DNA of 64,000 nucleotides. Origin: Pedobacter sp. FW305-3-2-15-E-R2A2 (GTDB lineage: Bacteria; Bacteroidota; Bacteroidia; Sphingobacteriales; Sphingobacteriaceae). Shown here in pieces: positions 29,237-37,247 of this stretch. The translations under genes were made by a program, and so were the position numbers. Where the stretch lies: assembly GCF_038446955.1 (NCBI RefSeq), contig NZ_CP151803.1:4960001-5024000 (forward strand), given 5' to 3'. A model generated the notes under the pieces. That model saw only the letters and a program-made list of their open reading frames with translations. It was not told where the DNA came from and made no database searches. The number at the start of each line of letters is the position of its first letter. Position 1 is the first letter of the stretch.

Positions 29237-29632
29237 TTATGCCTTTGGCCAGTCGTTGGTGTGCTCAGCGTTGCCGAGTTTCAGTTTACGGGCAGAGATC
29301 TGGAATTTCAAGGTCATCGGGTTATCCCCAACAATGTTAATTCCTTCGGAATATTTCACAATATATCCGTCTTCAAAATGAACTTCCTTCATCTTCGCAT
29401 CTTCTTCTGATTTTTTGATCAGTAAAGTTCCGGTTAAAGGTTTGTACTGGTTGTTTACCATTGCTTCGATGACAGAGGTATCTTCGGTTGATTCGATCTC
29501 GATATCGATCGTTCCACCATACACTCCGGAAGAAGGTCTTCCTTTTGCATCTACATCGCGGTTTAGAGAATAGGCACAGTGAAGTACATCGTACTCCTTG
29601 CCCGAAAAGTTTAATCTTGCTTTGAAAGCCAT
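29237..29632 (-). CDS. tssD: TssD-family Hcp-like type VI secretion tube protein (copy 1)
   Basis: 131 aa, same length and layout as its neighbour 38 bp downstream (MAFKARLNFSGKEYDVLHC, LNRDVDAKGRPSSGVYGGTI, ending GNAEHTNDWPKA). It is the first gene of a two-gene unit. Differences cluster in residues 69-102, the strand and loop region KKSEEDAKMKEVHFEDGYIVKYSEGINIVG, which may matter for tube stacking or cargo. It is divergent from the histidine phosphatase gene. Its location inside a glycan-use region, away from a T6SS main cluster, is notable. Confidence 0.9.
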   Translation of the reverse strand: MAFKARLNFSGKEYDVLHCAYSLNRDVDAKGRPSSGVYGGTIDIEIESTEDTSVIEAMVNNQYKPLTGTLLIKKSEEDAKMKEVHFEDGYIVKYSEGINIVGDNPMTLKFQISARKLKLGNAEHTNDWPKA

Positions 29633-29997
29633 AACTTTTTGTTTTAGGGTTTTTATTAATTAACTGTAAATGAAACATCAAAAAGTCTGCCATTTTTACG
29701 TTAAAATCAATACGATATAAGAAAAAGATAAAAATATCTTTAAAGTACTTTTAAGGAAGGTTGTTTTTAAATTAAAACTAATTTATTCGCACAGATATCC
29801 TTCAGTGTATGGATTACCAAACAAAGCCTTCGAAGGATAAAGTGGTTCCGAAGAATGGAAAAGCAGAAATCGCTCCGGTCGTTTTCTTTTTAAGACAGCA
29901 GATTCCGCTATCTGTCTTATTTCCTGTACTGTTAACTACCGGATGCCATTTCGATTTCTTTAAAAGACTTCCCCTCCTTCTTCCTATCTTTACCGGC

Positions 29998-30567
29998 ATG
30001 AACATTACTTTCATCAGGCATTCAAAAGTTGATTTCAAATGGAAAGCCTTTTATCATTCCAGAGACTTTGATTTGGCTTGCGGAGCCTACGACCATGCAC
30101 CTACCATAACCTCAGGAAGTTTAAAACTGAGCGGAAAAAGTGTATACATCAGCGAGCTGAAAAGAGCAGAAGAAACCGCTCATGCTTTTCTCATTGGAGA
30201 AAAAGAACTGATCAGGACGGCTCTACTGAATGAAATCCCTTTGAACTCTTTTATCGACACCTCCCTTAAATTACCAACCATCATCTGGATGATTGCCGGC
30301 CGGCTGCAATGGTATTTCAATTCTTCGAGACAGGCAGAAGTTCGGGAAAAGTCTAAATTGCGGATCAGCCGTTTTCTAGACCTGCTGGAAGAGAAAAATG
30401 AAGATTGCATCCTTATCGGACATGGCTTTTACTTTGCGCAAATGATGACGGAGATCAAGAAAAGAAATGCCTCAGGCAATACCAGAAAAAGAATGCAAAA
30501 TGAGGAAATCAGAACATTTACTTTACCTCAGCTTCCGGGCGCAGGTATAAGCCAATTTCCGCAATAG
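29998..30567 (+). CDS. Histidine phosphatase (phosphoglycerate-mutase-like) family protein
   Basis: 189 aa from the ATG at 29998, chosen because the frame then opens directly on the catalytic strand MNITFIRHSKVDF. The longer frame from 29809 adds 63 residues without family resemblance. The usual RHG motif reads RHS, with the catalytic His8. YISELKRAEETA supplies the second conserved arginine region, and ILIGHGFYFAQMM holds the late catalytic histidine. The substrate cannot be told. The gene converges on the GH29 gene and their 3' ends overlap by 50 bp. Confidence 0.8.
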   Translation: MNITFIRHSKVDFKWKAFYHSRDFDLACGAYDHAPTITSGSLKLSGKSVYISELKRAEETAHAFLIGEKELIRTALLNEIPLNSFIDTSLKLPTIIWMIAGRLQWYFNSSRQAEVREKSKLRISRFLDLLEEKNEDCILIGHGFYFAQMMTEIKKRNASGNTRKRMQNEEIRTFTLPQLPGAGISQFPQ

Positions 30568-32077
30568 CAGGCTGAAGCCTGGAGGAAAGGATGGTCAACC
30601 TTAACTCCCTTGCCTTTACCGCAGGGAAACGCAGTAAACGTTTATAGCCTATGGTACTTCCTTCCGTTGCTTTTTTCCAGGTACTCCCCTCTTTATATTC
30701 TAGTACAAATTGCTCTACCCGTTGTCCTATTTGTAAATTCTCCTGAAGCAGCAACAAGTTAAATTTCTGATCTTTATCCAGCTGGAACTCCATCACGAGG
30801 TTTCCATCTGCCTTTCCTGTTTTCCAGTAGGAGCTGTCTTTCCCATCAAACAACAGGTTTGTTTTTTTTGCAGTACTGCCTTTTAGTATCGCTGACTTCA
30901 GCAGGTTATTTTCAAAGGTCTCCTCCAGTTGCTTCCTGAATCCTTTTAAAGCAGTTACATCACTATCATTGATCTTTCCTTTTTTATCAGGTGGAATGTT
31001 CAACAGCAAGACTCCGTTTCTGCCCACTGAGCTGTAATAGATGTCCATCAATTTATCCGGCGCTTTCACTTTAGTATCTTCTTCCGGATGGTGGAACCAT
31101 CCCGGACGGATAGACACATCTATTTCTGCAGGGTACCATACCAGGCTCTTTGCTTTGGCAATTTTCTCCCTGCTGCCAAGGTCATTCGACATGAGGTCGC
31201 GTGGGGCGAAATCTGCATCCTTTTGGGAGTTTGCCGCGATCGCTTCAGGGATCATCTGATCCCCCGGAACCACACTCCATTCCGTTTCTCTTCCGTATCC
31301 GGTTTCTGTACCTACCCACCTTACATCCGGCCCGGAAACCGCGATTGTGGCTAAGGGCTGCAGTTTACGGATCAGATTATACCAGCGGCTATATTCATAA
31401 ACCTGTTTTTTTCCTGTTGGTCCTTCTCCGTTTGCGCCATCAAACCAAACTTCATCAATCTGTCCATATTGTGTCAGCAGTTCTGTCAGCTGATTGATGA
31501 AATAATCATTGTATTGCATGCTTCCGAAATAGGTGGAATTGCGGTCCCATGGAGAAAGGTAAATTCCAAATCCAATACCAAACGCTTTACAAGCTTCAGC
31601 GACTTCCTTTACCACATCTCCCTTTCCGCCTTTCCATGGACTATTCTTAACAGAATGCTCCGTAAATTTACTTGGCCACAGACAGAATCCATCGTGGTGT
31701 TTCGCGGTCAGAATGATTTGTTTAAAGCCGGCATCTTTACAAACCTTTACCCACTGACGGGCATCGAGTTCTTCCGGGTTAAATATTTTAGGATCTTCAG
31801 TACCATCACCCCATTCTTTATTGGTAAACGTATTGATTCCAAAGTGAATGAAAGCTGTCAGTTCCAGCTGTTGCCATCTGAGTTGTCGTGGGGAAGGCGT
31901 TACATTTGCTGCTTTTCTGATGATATCGGCTTCTTTGTCTGCCGGACTGATCTTTACGTAATTCTTATCTGTAAATAACTGCGCCTTTCCTCTTTGCGGT
32001 AAGCCAAGAGCAATGGTACAACCTATAATAAACGTTAAGCGGTGGCAAGCTTTGCCTTTTAAAAAATTTATCTCCAT
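30518..32077 (-). CDS. GH29 alpha-L-fucosidase
   Basis: About 519 aa from the ATG at 32077; a longer frame starts at 32146. The N terminus has a hydrophobic export segment (LTFIIGCTIALGLPQRGKAQ). The GH29 barrel shows LTAFIHFGINTFTNKEWGDG, ILTAKHHDGFCLWPSKFTEHSV, FGIYLSPWDRN and QIDEVWFDGANGEG. The Asp in WFDG is the expected catalytic nucleophile of this retaining family. After LLNIPPDKKG comes a C-terminal F5/8-type beta domain (about residues 400-515) that often binds sugars. The enzyme removes alpha-linked fucose. With GH20 and the GH95-like enzyme it defines a fucosylated-glycan theme. It is on the same strand as those genes but separated by the TssD/phosphatase insert. Confidence 0.93.
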   Translation of the reverse strand: MEINFLKGKACHRLTFIIGCTIALGLPQRGKAQLFTDKNYVKISPADKEADIIRKAANVTPSPRQLRWQQLELTAFIHFGINTFTNKEWGDGTEDPKIFNPEELDARQWVKVCKDAGFKQIILTAKHHDGFCLWPSKFTEHSVKNSPWKGGKGDVVKEVAEACKAFGIGFGIYLSPWDRNSTYFGSMQYNDYFINQLTELLTQYGQIDEVWFDGANGEGPTGKKQVYEYSRWYNLIRKLQPLATIAVSGPDVRWVGTETGYGRETEWSVVPGDQMIPEAIAANSQKDADFAPRDLMSNDLGSREKIAKAKSLVWYPAEIDVSIRPGWFHHPEEDTKVKAPDKLMDIYYSSVGRNGVLLLNIPPDKKGKINDSDVTALKGFRKQLEETFENNLLKSAILKGSTAKKTNLLFDGKDSSYWKTGKADGNLVMEFQLDKDQKFNLLLLQENLQIGQRVEQFVLEYKEGSTWKKATEGSTIGYKRLLRFPAVKARELRLTILSSRLQPAIAEIGLYLRPEAEVK

Positions 32078-32247
32078 GATCTGTCCGGTATGAAGCACCA
32101 TTAAATAAGCTAAAGGCACCCTTTTCAAAGAAAGGGCGAATTTCATTTATAAAATTGGCGTTAATTGCCAAAATGTTAAGCTTTTTTGGCATTTCTACGT
32201 AGATCCGGCCCAATAAACATTTTCTGGTCGGGTATCGAAGACCGCGT

Positions 32248-33078
32248 TTAACCGGGTTTCCCAGGCATATGTTGCAGTTTCTGCTGGAGTACCTGATACT
32301 CTTTTTCTAAATTCCGAAAGGCTTTGGTACGGGTACTCATGCCCTTTTCGAGTGTCTGAAGCCGGAAATACTCGGCTGAAACCTGATCAAACCGTTTTTT
32401 TACCAACAGATATTTTTCTTGTTTCTCCTGTTCTTCAGGACCATCCGCCTCCCCATTGAAGTTTCCCAGATACACACTGTTAGAGATTTTTTTCCCATCC
32501 GCCGATTTAAAGCAGGCGTAAACTTCCATCTGCTGCTCCAGATCTTCTTTCTCCACAACAGGAACGAAATAACTCCCGGCATCCCTGCGGCAAGCATTAA
32601 TGCTGCCACGATACAAGCCCTTCCCGGGATGATAAACCATTACCATCACGATATCCTCTGCCCGTCCGCCATTGACATCCCAGCTGATTTGCACACCAGC
32701 CTCGGTTTTGGCCATTTTCAGATTTTCTGCAACTGCTAAATCGCCATAACTGAGCACAACTTTGCTATAATCTACACGAATGTTAGGGTATTCGCCTTTT
32801 AATGCTTGTTTTTTGTTGTAAGAAGTAGCCAGGTTATGCTGATTTTTAACCGTCCCCCTTGCTTCAATTTCAAAACTCGAGTTGATAAAAGGGGTCATAG
32901 GACCTAAAAGATCCATGGTCACAGCCATTGCCTGATAATTTGCCAGTTGTTTATGACTATGCCTGGTACGTTTATGACCAATGGTCCGGGTAACCACCTG
33001 CCCATTTAAAATATAGGAAACCAATTTTCCAACTTTGCCTATTAGTGGTCCATAAGGTCCATACGGTAATAATGCCAT
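32248..33078 (-). CDS. DUF6266 family protein
   Basis: 276 aa, no signal peptide. The N terminus MALLPYGPYGPLIGKVGKLVSYILNGQVV is typical of the DUF6266 family found in Pedobacter and relatives. A central beta-rich domain (GVQISWDVNGGRAEDIVMVMVYHPGKG) resembles an FN3-type fold. It ends in a predicted coiled coil (YLLVKKRFDQVSAEYFRLQTLEKGMS and on). The family role is not known to me. Its start is followed upstream by a 340-bp gap, so it is probably monocistronic. Confidence 0.75.
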   Translation of the reverse strand: MALLPYGPYGPLIGKVGKLVSYILNGQVVTRTIGHKRTRHSHKQLANYQAMAVTMDLLGPMTPFINSSFEIEARGTVKNQHNLATSYNKKQALKGEYPNIRVDYSKVVLSYGDLAVAENLKMAKTEAGVQISWDVNGGRAEDIVMVMVYHPGKGLYRGSINACRRDAGSYFVPVVEKEDLEQQMEVYACFKSADGKKISNSVYLGNFNGEADGPEEQEKQEKYLLVKKRFDQVSAEYFRLQTLEKGMSTRTKAFRNLEKEYQVLQQKLQHMPGKPG

Positions 33079-33420
33079 AATGATTAGATTAATTGTTTTA
33101 ACCTAATTTAACATTAATATCACAAAATAACAATAACTGAAAGAAATTTATTTAATCTGTCACACTTATCCGATCACAGTCATCCTATATTCATTTATGC
33201 TTAATTGAAGCTAATTATAAGGCAATAAACCGTGTTAAAAGGGCGATCAGCCTAAGCAAGGCCCTAGCATCCCCTATCAGAGCCCCTGGTAATGCCGATT
33301 AACAAGTAGAGGCATGCTGAACACAATAGCAGCACAGTAAAACACCGTTATTACGCTTTACGAAATCAGGATATGCCAGGATGGATCAGAAGACGGTATA
33401 GAAGGCTTAGAAAATTTACG
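33079..33420. other. Intergenic region between DUF6266 and the hydroxylase gene
   Basis: AT-rich stretch that should contain the promoter of the DUF6266 gene and the 3' end of the hydroxylase transcript (both minus strand). A short AGGGC...GCCCT inverted repeat lies near 33239-33265. No RNA gene, clear terminator or extra coding frame was recognised. Confidence 0.4.
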
Positions 33421-34050
33421 CTATGACTTCTTCGGTTCTCTCTTCGAAAGTTCAGAACCAAAAACTTTATCCCACAAATCAGAAGTCACACCATAACCTT
33501 TGGTTGCATCATCGTAATGGTGTAACATGTGGTGTTGTTTTAGCTTTTTCCAGAAGGGAGCCGTAAATTTCGCGTGATGTAACATATAATGGGTCATGTC
33601 GTACACGAGATAGCCAAATATGAATCCACAAAAGAAACCGTCCAGCATACTTACCGGAATAAAGACCCGGAAAAGAAAGTAAAAAGCGGTAGCCAAAGGA
33701 ATGCTTGCTGATGGCGGCATCACCAACCTGTGTGCATCATTCGGATAATCATGATGTACCCCATGAAAGATGAAATGAATTCTTTTGCCCCATTCCGACT
33801 TTGGATAAAAGTGAAACACAAAGCGGTGCATCACATATTCAATTAAGGTCCATATAAAAAGGCCCAGCAAAATCTGCCCTATTGCGGTGAGCGGGCTGTT
33901 GATCACAAATGATTGCCAGCAAAAATATCCGATCACAGGAATGAATACAATTAAGGGAACAAAATAGGGAACTTTAGACAAGCCCTCTAATAGTGAACTC
34001 TTAAACATTCTAACAGATTCGGACGAATTGGATATGTAATTCTTTTTCAT
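33421..34050 (-). CDS. Fatty acid hydroxylase superfamily (sterol desaturase-like) membrane protein
   Basis: 209 aa with two hydrophobic hairpins (about residues 28-70 and 118-150). The di-iron histidine clusters are visible: HRFVFHF, HGVHHDYPND, HYMLHH and HHMLHHYDD. This set and length fit the fatty-acid 2-hydroxylase (Scs7-like) branch of the family. Sphingobacteriaceae make sphingolipids and hydroxylated acyl chains, so a role in ceramide or ornithine-lipid acyl hydroxylation is plausible but inferred. It is divergent from the mhqO-like gene. Confidence 0.85.
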   Translation of the reverse strand: MKKNYISNSSESVRMFKSSLLEGLSKVPYFVPLIVFIPVIGYFCWQSFVINSPLTAIGQILLGLFIWTLIEYVMHRFVFHFYPKSEWGKRIHFIFHGVHHDYPNDAHRLVMPPSASIPLATAFYFLFRVFIPVSMLDGFFCGFIFGYLVYDMTHYMLHHAKFTAPFWKKLKQHHMLHHYDDATKGYGVTSDLWDKVFGSELSKREPKKS

Positions 34051-34160
34051 TAAGATGAACTTTTGCGAAAGACAAACTTATGGAGGATTCGTTAAAATTT
34101 AATTCTTCAATAATAGTTATGAAATTATCATGACATTCTTAAAGATACAAAAAAGTTATT

Positions 34161-34178
34161 TCTTACGATATGGTAAGA
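34161..34178. promoter_or_regulatory. Palindromic operator candidate upstream of the mhqO-like operon
   Basis: TCTTACGATATGGTAAGA is an 18-bp inverted repeat with one mismatched pair. It lies 20 bp before the -7 element of the operon promoter, overlapping where the -33 element would be. This placement suits a repressor of the MarR or HxlR type, as known for quinone-responsive mhq genes in Bacillus. No regulator gene is adjacent, so the binding factor is unknown. Confidence 0.5.
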
Positions 34179-34198
34179 TTTCGCAGAAACCTAAGCTG

Positions 34199-34206
34199 TA
34201 ATTTTG
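34199..34206 (+). promoter_or_regulatory. Bacteroidota -7 promoter element for the mhqO-like operon
   Basis: TAATTTTG matches the TAnnTTTG consensus exactly and lies 22 bp before the start codon of the mhqO-like gene. The -33 element is weak (ATTTCG near 34178), which fits a regulated promoter. Confidence 0.55.
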
Positions 34207-34228
34207 TGTTGTAATTAATAATTGAGCT

Positions 34229-35164
34229 ATGAAAAACGAAATTTTAGGTATTCATCACATTACCGCCATCGCAGGAAACGCAAAAAAGAATTATGATTTT
34301 TACACCCGGATATTGGGATTAAGGTTGGTTAAAAAAACCGTTAATTTCGATGATCCCCATACTTACCATTTCTATTACGGAGATGAACAGGGAACTCCGG
34401 GAAGCATTTTGACTTTCTTCCCATGGGAAGGAATCGGAACCGGCAGAAGAGGCAGCAGACAAGTCACTGAAATTGGTTACAGTGTACCTGCAGGAAGCCT
34501 TGATTTCTGGCAAGACAGATTAGAAAAAAACAACGTTATCTATAATAAACCTGCGGTAAAATTCGGAGAAAGGTATTTAACCTTCCTGGATCCTGACGGA
34601 TTAAAATTTGAATTGACAGAAGCAAAAACTCCGGACAGCCGGGTACAATGGGAAACTAAAGAAGTCAGCAAAGAAAATGCGGTTCATGGATTTCACCACA
34701 TTACCATTACCACCAATAAAATGGAAGCAACAGCCGCTATTTTAACACAGGTATTGGGGTATCGCTTACAGGAAACCGAAGTGAACAGATCCCGCTTCAT
34801 TACCGATACCGTGGAACATGCGGCAATCGTAGATTTAGTGGAAGCTCCCGGAGAAGCTGTCGGACATGTTGCCGGTGGTTCGGTACACCATGTTGCCTTC
34901 CGCGTTAAAGACGAGGAGACGTTGATGTATTTCAGAGATAAAATTGTGGCGTTGGGTTTGAACATCACGGAAAAAATTGACCGCAACTATTTCTATTCTT
35001 TATACTTCCGCGAACCTGGAGGCGTACTTTTTGAATTGGCAACAGACAATCCTGGTTTCACTGTTGATGAGTCTTTAGAAGAATTGGGAACCAACCTGAA
35101 ATTGCCTGCACAATACGAAAGTAACAGGGTAATGATTGAAGGCATTTTACCAAAATTAAGCTAA
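34229..35164 (+). CDS. mhqO: Ring-cleaving dioxygenase, VOC superfamily (MhqO-like)
   Basis: 311 aa, cytosolic, made of two VOC units. The first (about residues 6-130) starts LGIHHITAIAGNAKKNYDFYTRILGLRLVKKTVNFDD; the second (about 153-290) starts GFHHITITTNKMEATAAILTQVLGYRL. His in the HHI motifs and a late Glu (GVLFELATD) are the expected metal ligands. Relatives such as Bacillus MhqO cleave hydroquinone or catechol-like rings and are induced by quinone stress. The next gene starts 1 bp after its stop and encodes an MhqD-like hydrolase, which supports the assignment. Confidence 0.85.
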   Translation: MKNEILGIHHITAIAGNAKKNYDFYTRILGLRLVKKTVNFDDPHTYHFYYGDEQGTPGSILTFFPWEGIGTGRRGSRQVTEIGYSVPAGSLDFWQDRLEKNNVIYNKPAVKFGERYLTFLDPDGLKFELTEAKTPDSRVQWETKEVSKENAVHGFHHITITTNKMEATAAILTQVLGYRLQETEVNRSRFITDTVEHAAIVDLVEAPGEAVGHVAGGSVHHVAFRVKDEETLMYFRDKIVALGLNITEKIDRNYFYSLYFREPGGVLFELATDNPGFTVDESLEELGTNLKLPAQYESNRVMIEGILPKLS

Positions 35165-35165
35165 T

Positions 35166-35792
35166 ATGTATACACATCAGAAAAATATCATCACGTCCGG
35201 AGTTCCAATGGAAAACGCAGATAAAGCCATTGTATTTTTACACGGCCGTGGTGCTTCTGCGGCAGACATCATCCAATTAAATCAACATTTAAAGGTAAAT
35301 GACGCCGCTTTATTTGCCCCTCAGGCAAGCAACCACAGCTGGTATCCTTATGGCTTTATGGCGCCGGAAAATGAAAATCAGCCTGCACTGGATTCTGCTT
35401 TGGAACTGATCGGCGACCTCGTTGCTGAAATTGTTGCCAATGGAATTCCTTTAAACAAGGTGTTTTTTGCAGGCTTTTCCCAGGGCGCCTGTCTGACTTT
35501 GGAATACATCAGCAGGAATGCAGCCCGGTATGGTGGAGCCATTGCCTTTACCGGTGGCCTGATTGGCGAGACCATTGACCGTTCTAAGTATACAGGCGAT
35601 TTTATGCAAACGCCTGTATTCATCAGCACTGGAAATCCTGACCCTCATGTTCCGGTATCCAGAGTAGAAGAAAGCGGGGCAATCCTGAAGGAAATGAACG
35701 CAGATGTCCAGGTAAAGATTTACCCTGGAAGGGTTCATACCATCAGTAACCCGGAACTGGAACTGGCCCGGAAAATGGTCTTTCATTTATAA
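35166..35792 (+). CDS. mhqD: Alpha/beta hydrolase, phospholipase/carboxylesterase family (MhqD-like)
   Basis: 208 aa, no signal peptide. It has the short carboxylesterase fold: AIVFLHGRGASAADI (oxyanion region), FFAGFSQGACLTLEY with the nucleophilic Ser of GFSQG, STGNPDPHVPVSRV with the acid Asp, and YPGRVHTIS with the catalytic His. In Firmicutes such enzymes are encoded with mhqO and respond to methylhydroquinone. Here it follows the dioxygenase by 1 bp, so coupling is nearly certain. Its natural ester or lactone substrate is unknown. Confidence 0.85.
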   Translation: MYTHQKNIITSGVPMENADKAIVFLHGRGASAADIIQLNQHLKVNDAALFAPQASNHSWYPYGFMAPENENQPALDSALELIGDLVAEIVANGIPLNKVFFAGFSQGACLTLEYISRNAARYGGAIAFTGGLIGETIDRSKYTGDFMQTPVFISTGNPDPHVPVSRVEESGAILKEMNADVQVKIYPGRVHTISNPELELARKMVFHL

Positions 35793-35812
35793 AACCTCAT
35801 CGATATAAAATT

Positions 35813-36529
35813 ATGGCACAGACGATATTACATAAAGCCAATACCCGCAACATTGCAGATCATGGCTGGTTAAAAAGTTTTCAAACCTTTAGCTTCGGAA
35901 TAAATTACGATCCTGATCGTGTACAATTCGGTGCATTAAGGGTCTTAAATGACGACATTGTAGATGGAGGAGGGGGATTTGGAGAACATCCGCACGACAA
36001 TATGGAGATCATCTCTATTTCACTGGAAGGTTCCTTACAACATGAAGACAGCATGCAAAATGTGGCCATTATTGAACCCGGAGAGATCCAGGTAATGAGT
36101 GCCGGAACAGGAATCTATCACAAAGAGTTCAACAAGAACCCTGATCAGCCCGTGAAATTCCTTCAGATCTGGTTATTTCCAAATCAAAGAAATGTGAGTC
36201 CAAGGTATCAGCAAAAACGGTATGATGCTTTGTTAAAGCCCAATGAATTTACCCAGATTTTATCTCCGGAAAAAGAGGCCGACAGTGTCTGGATCTACCA
36301 GGATGCCTGGTTTAATATCGGAAAATTTGAAGCCGGCATTAAACTAACACATCCCTTAAGAAATAAAGAAAACGGTATTTATGTCTTCGTGATTAAGGGT
36401 TCAATAAAAATAAACGGACAGGAATTAGAAGAACGGGATGGCTATGGGTTGTGGGAAACCGGATCAATTGATGTGGAAACATCAACAGCAGCAGAAATTT
36501 TGCTGATGGAAGTTCCAATGAATTATTAA
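35813..36529 (+). CDS. Pirin-family protein (YhhW/quercetinase-like bicupin)
   Basis: 238 aa, cytosolic bicupin. The N-terminal cupin shows the pirin signature: HGWLKSFQTFSFG near residue 18, then FGEHPHDNMEIISISLEGSLQHEDSM, whose His residues and Glu bind the metal. GTGIYHKEFN follows. The C-terminal cupin is degenerate. Relatives act as quercetin 2,3-dioxygenases or redox-sensing proteins. It is third in the mhqO-mhqD operon (20 bp spacing), which fits detoxification of aromatic or quinone compounds. Confidence 0.88.
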   Translation: MAQTILHKANTRNIADHGWLKSFQTFSFGINYDPDRVQFGALRVLNDDIVDGGGGFGEHPHDNMEIISISLEGSLQHEDSMQNVAIIEPGEIQVMSAGTGIYHKEFNKNPDQPVKFLQIWLFPNQRNVSPRYQQKRYDALLKPNEFTQILSPEKEADSVWIYQDAWFNIGKFEAGIKLTHPLRNKENGIYVFVIKGSIKINGQELEERDGYGLWETGSIDVETSTAAEILLMEVPMNY

Positions 36530-36533
36530 GGTC

Positions 36534-36839
36534 ATGAAAAAGATAGAGATTTTAGTGGTATGCTGTCATCCGGAGATTTCGGCAACCATCATCCGGTTGA
36601 TTGACAAGGGGGAAGAGATGACAGGAACTGCGGTTGCTTCTCCGGAGGAGGCCATGGTTAGTTTTGCCGCCAGGCCTTATGACCTCGTGCTCATTGGCGC
36701 AGGTTTAGCGCCGGAGCGCGAACAACTACTGGAAGCTGAACTGAAACAACAGCATCCGGAGGTTCCTGTTGTTTATCATTTTGGAGGTGGAAGCGGATTG
36801 CTGTATACCGAGATCAGGCGGGCATTAGACAAGCGCTGA
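36534..36839 (+). CDS. Degenerate receiver-like (pseudo-receiver) protein
   Basis: 101 aa, with beta/alpha alternation like a response-regulator receiver domain: IEILVVCCHPEISATIIRLI, YDLVLIGAGLAPE, VPVVYHFGGGSG. The acidic pair after strand 1 is replaced by CCHPE, the phosphoryl-accepting Asp at the end of strand 3 reads Gly (LIGAG), and the late Lys is absent. It should not be phosphorylated in the normal way. It starts 4 bp after the pirin gene and is the last gene of the operon. A regulatory or scaffold role in the stress response is a guess. The fold assignment is by pattern only. Confidence 0.55.
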   Translation: MKKIEILVVCCHPEISATIIRLIDKGEEMTGTAVASPEEAMVSFAARPYDLVLIGAGLAPEREQLLEAELKQQHPEVPVVYHFGGGSGLLYTEIRRALDKR

Positions 36840-36959
36840 CCTTTCTCCCTGATGACACCCGGGTGGCCATCTCTTGTTTCTAAAACACCTGCATTTATCA
36901 TTTAAATTGTTTAAAAAACCTAATTACACATTTTAATTAACTTAAACTTTATTTTAAAG

Positions 36960-36990
36960 TTGTTTTAGTAAAATAATAGATGTAGTTTTG
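36960..36990 (+). promoter_or_regulatory. Promoter for the two small membrane protein genes
   Basis: TTG at 36960-36962 and TAGTTTTG at 36983-36990 match the -33 and -7 elements of Bacteroidota promoters with a 20-bp gap. The start codon at 37016 lies 25 bp downstream. Confidence 0.6.
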
Positions 36991-37015
36991 AGGAAGACAT
37001 TAAACCAATTCAAAG

Positions 37016-37246
37016 ATGAATGATAAAAATACAAGTCAAGGGTCTTCCAGGAATGCCTTTGATGATATTTGTAAGGTGATTGAACAAGCCTTTATCGGCT
37101 TTATGGGTGCGTCAATGTTAGGAATGGAATTCGGGATCTGGCCTCTGCTGATTACCGGGTTAATCGGTTCTTCCTGTATGGGGTATTGGAGTTATAAATC
37201 CATCTATAAAGATCCATCGGGAACCGAAACAAAAGAGAAATCTTAA
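37016..37246 (+). CDS. Small membrane protein of unknown function
   Basis: 76 aa. The N-terminal part is hydrophilic (MNDKNTSQGSSRNAFDDICKVIEQ). Two short hydrophobic segments follow, FIGFMGASMLGMEFGIW and PLLITGLIGSSCMGYW, then a basic/acidic tail. No family recognised. It lies behind a good promoter and is followed 1 bp later by another small membrane protein gene, so the two probably act together. Confidence 0.6.
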   Translation: MNDKNTSQGSSRNAFDDICKVIEQAFIGFMGASMLGMEFGIWPLLITGLIGSSCMGYWSYKSIYKDPSGTETKEKS

Positions 37247-37247
37247 A

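Noticed and set aside
28803..29632. A complete type VI secretion cluster around the TssD genes
   Set aside because: No sheath, baseplate, spike or membrane-complex genes are present within the window.
29809..29997. Upstream extension of the histidine phosphatase as an N-terminal lipoprotein-like segment
   Set aside because: The 63 added residues do not form a clean signal peptide and the family begins exactly at the internal ATG at 29998.
33239..33320. GC-richer intergenic stretch considered as a possible tRNA or small RNA
   Set aside because: No cloverleaf, no T-loop motif and only a weak five-base stem could be found.
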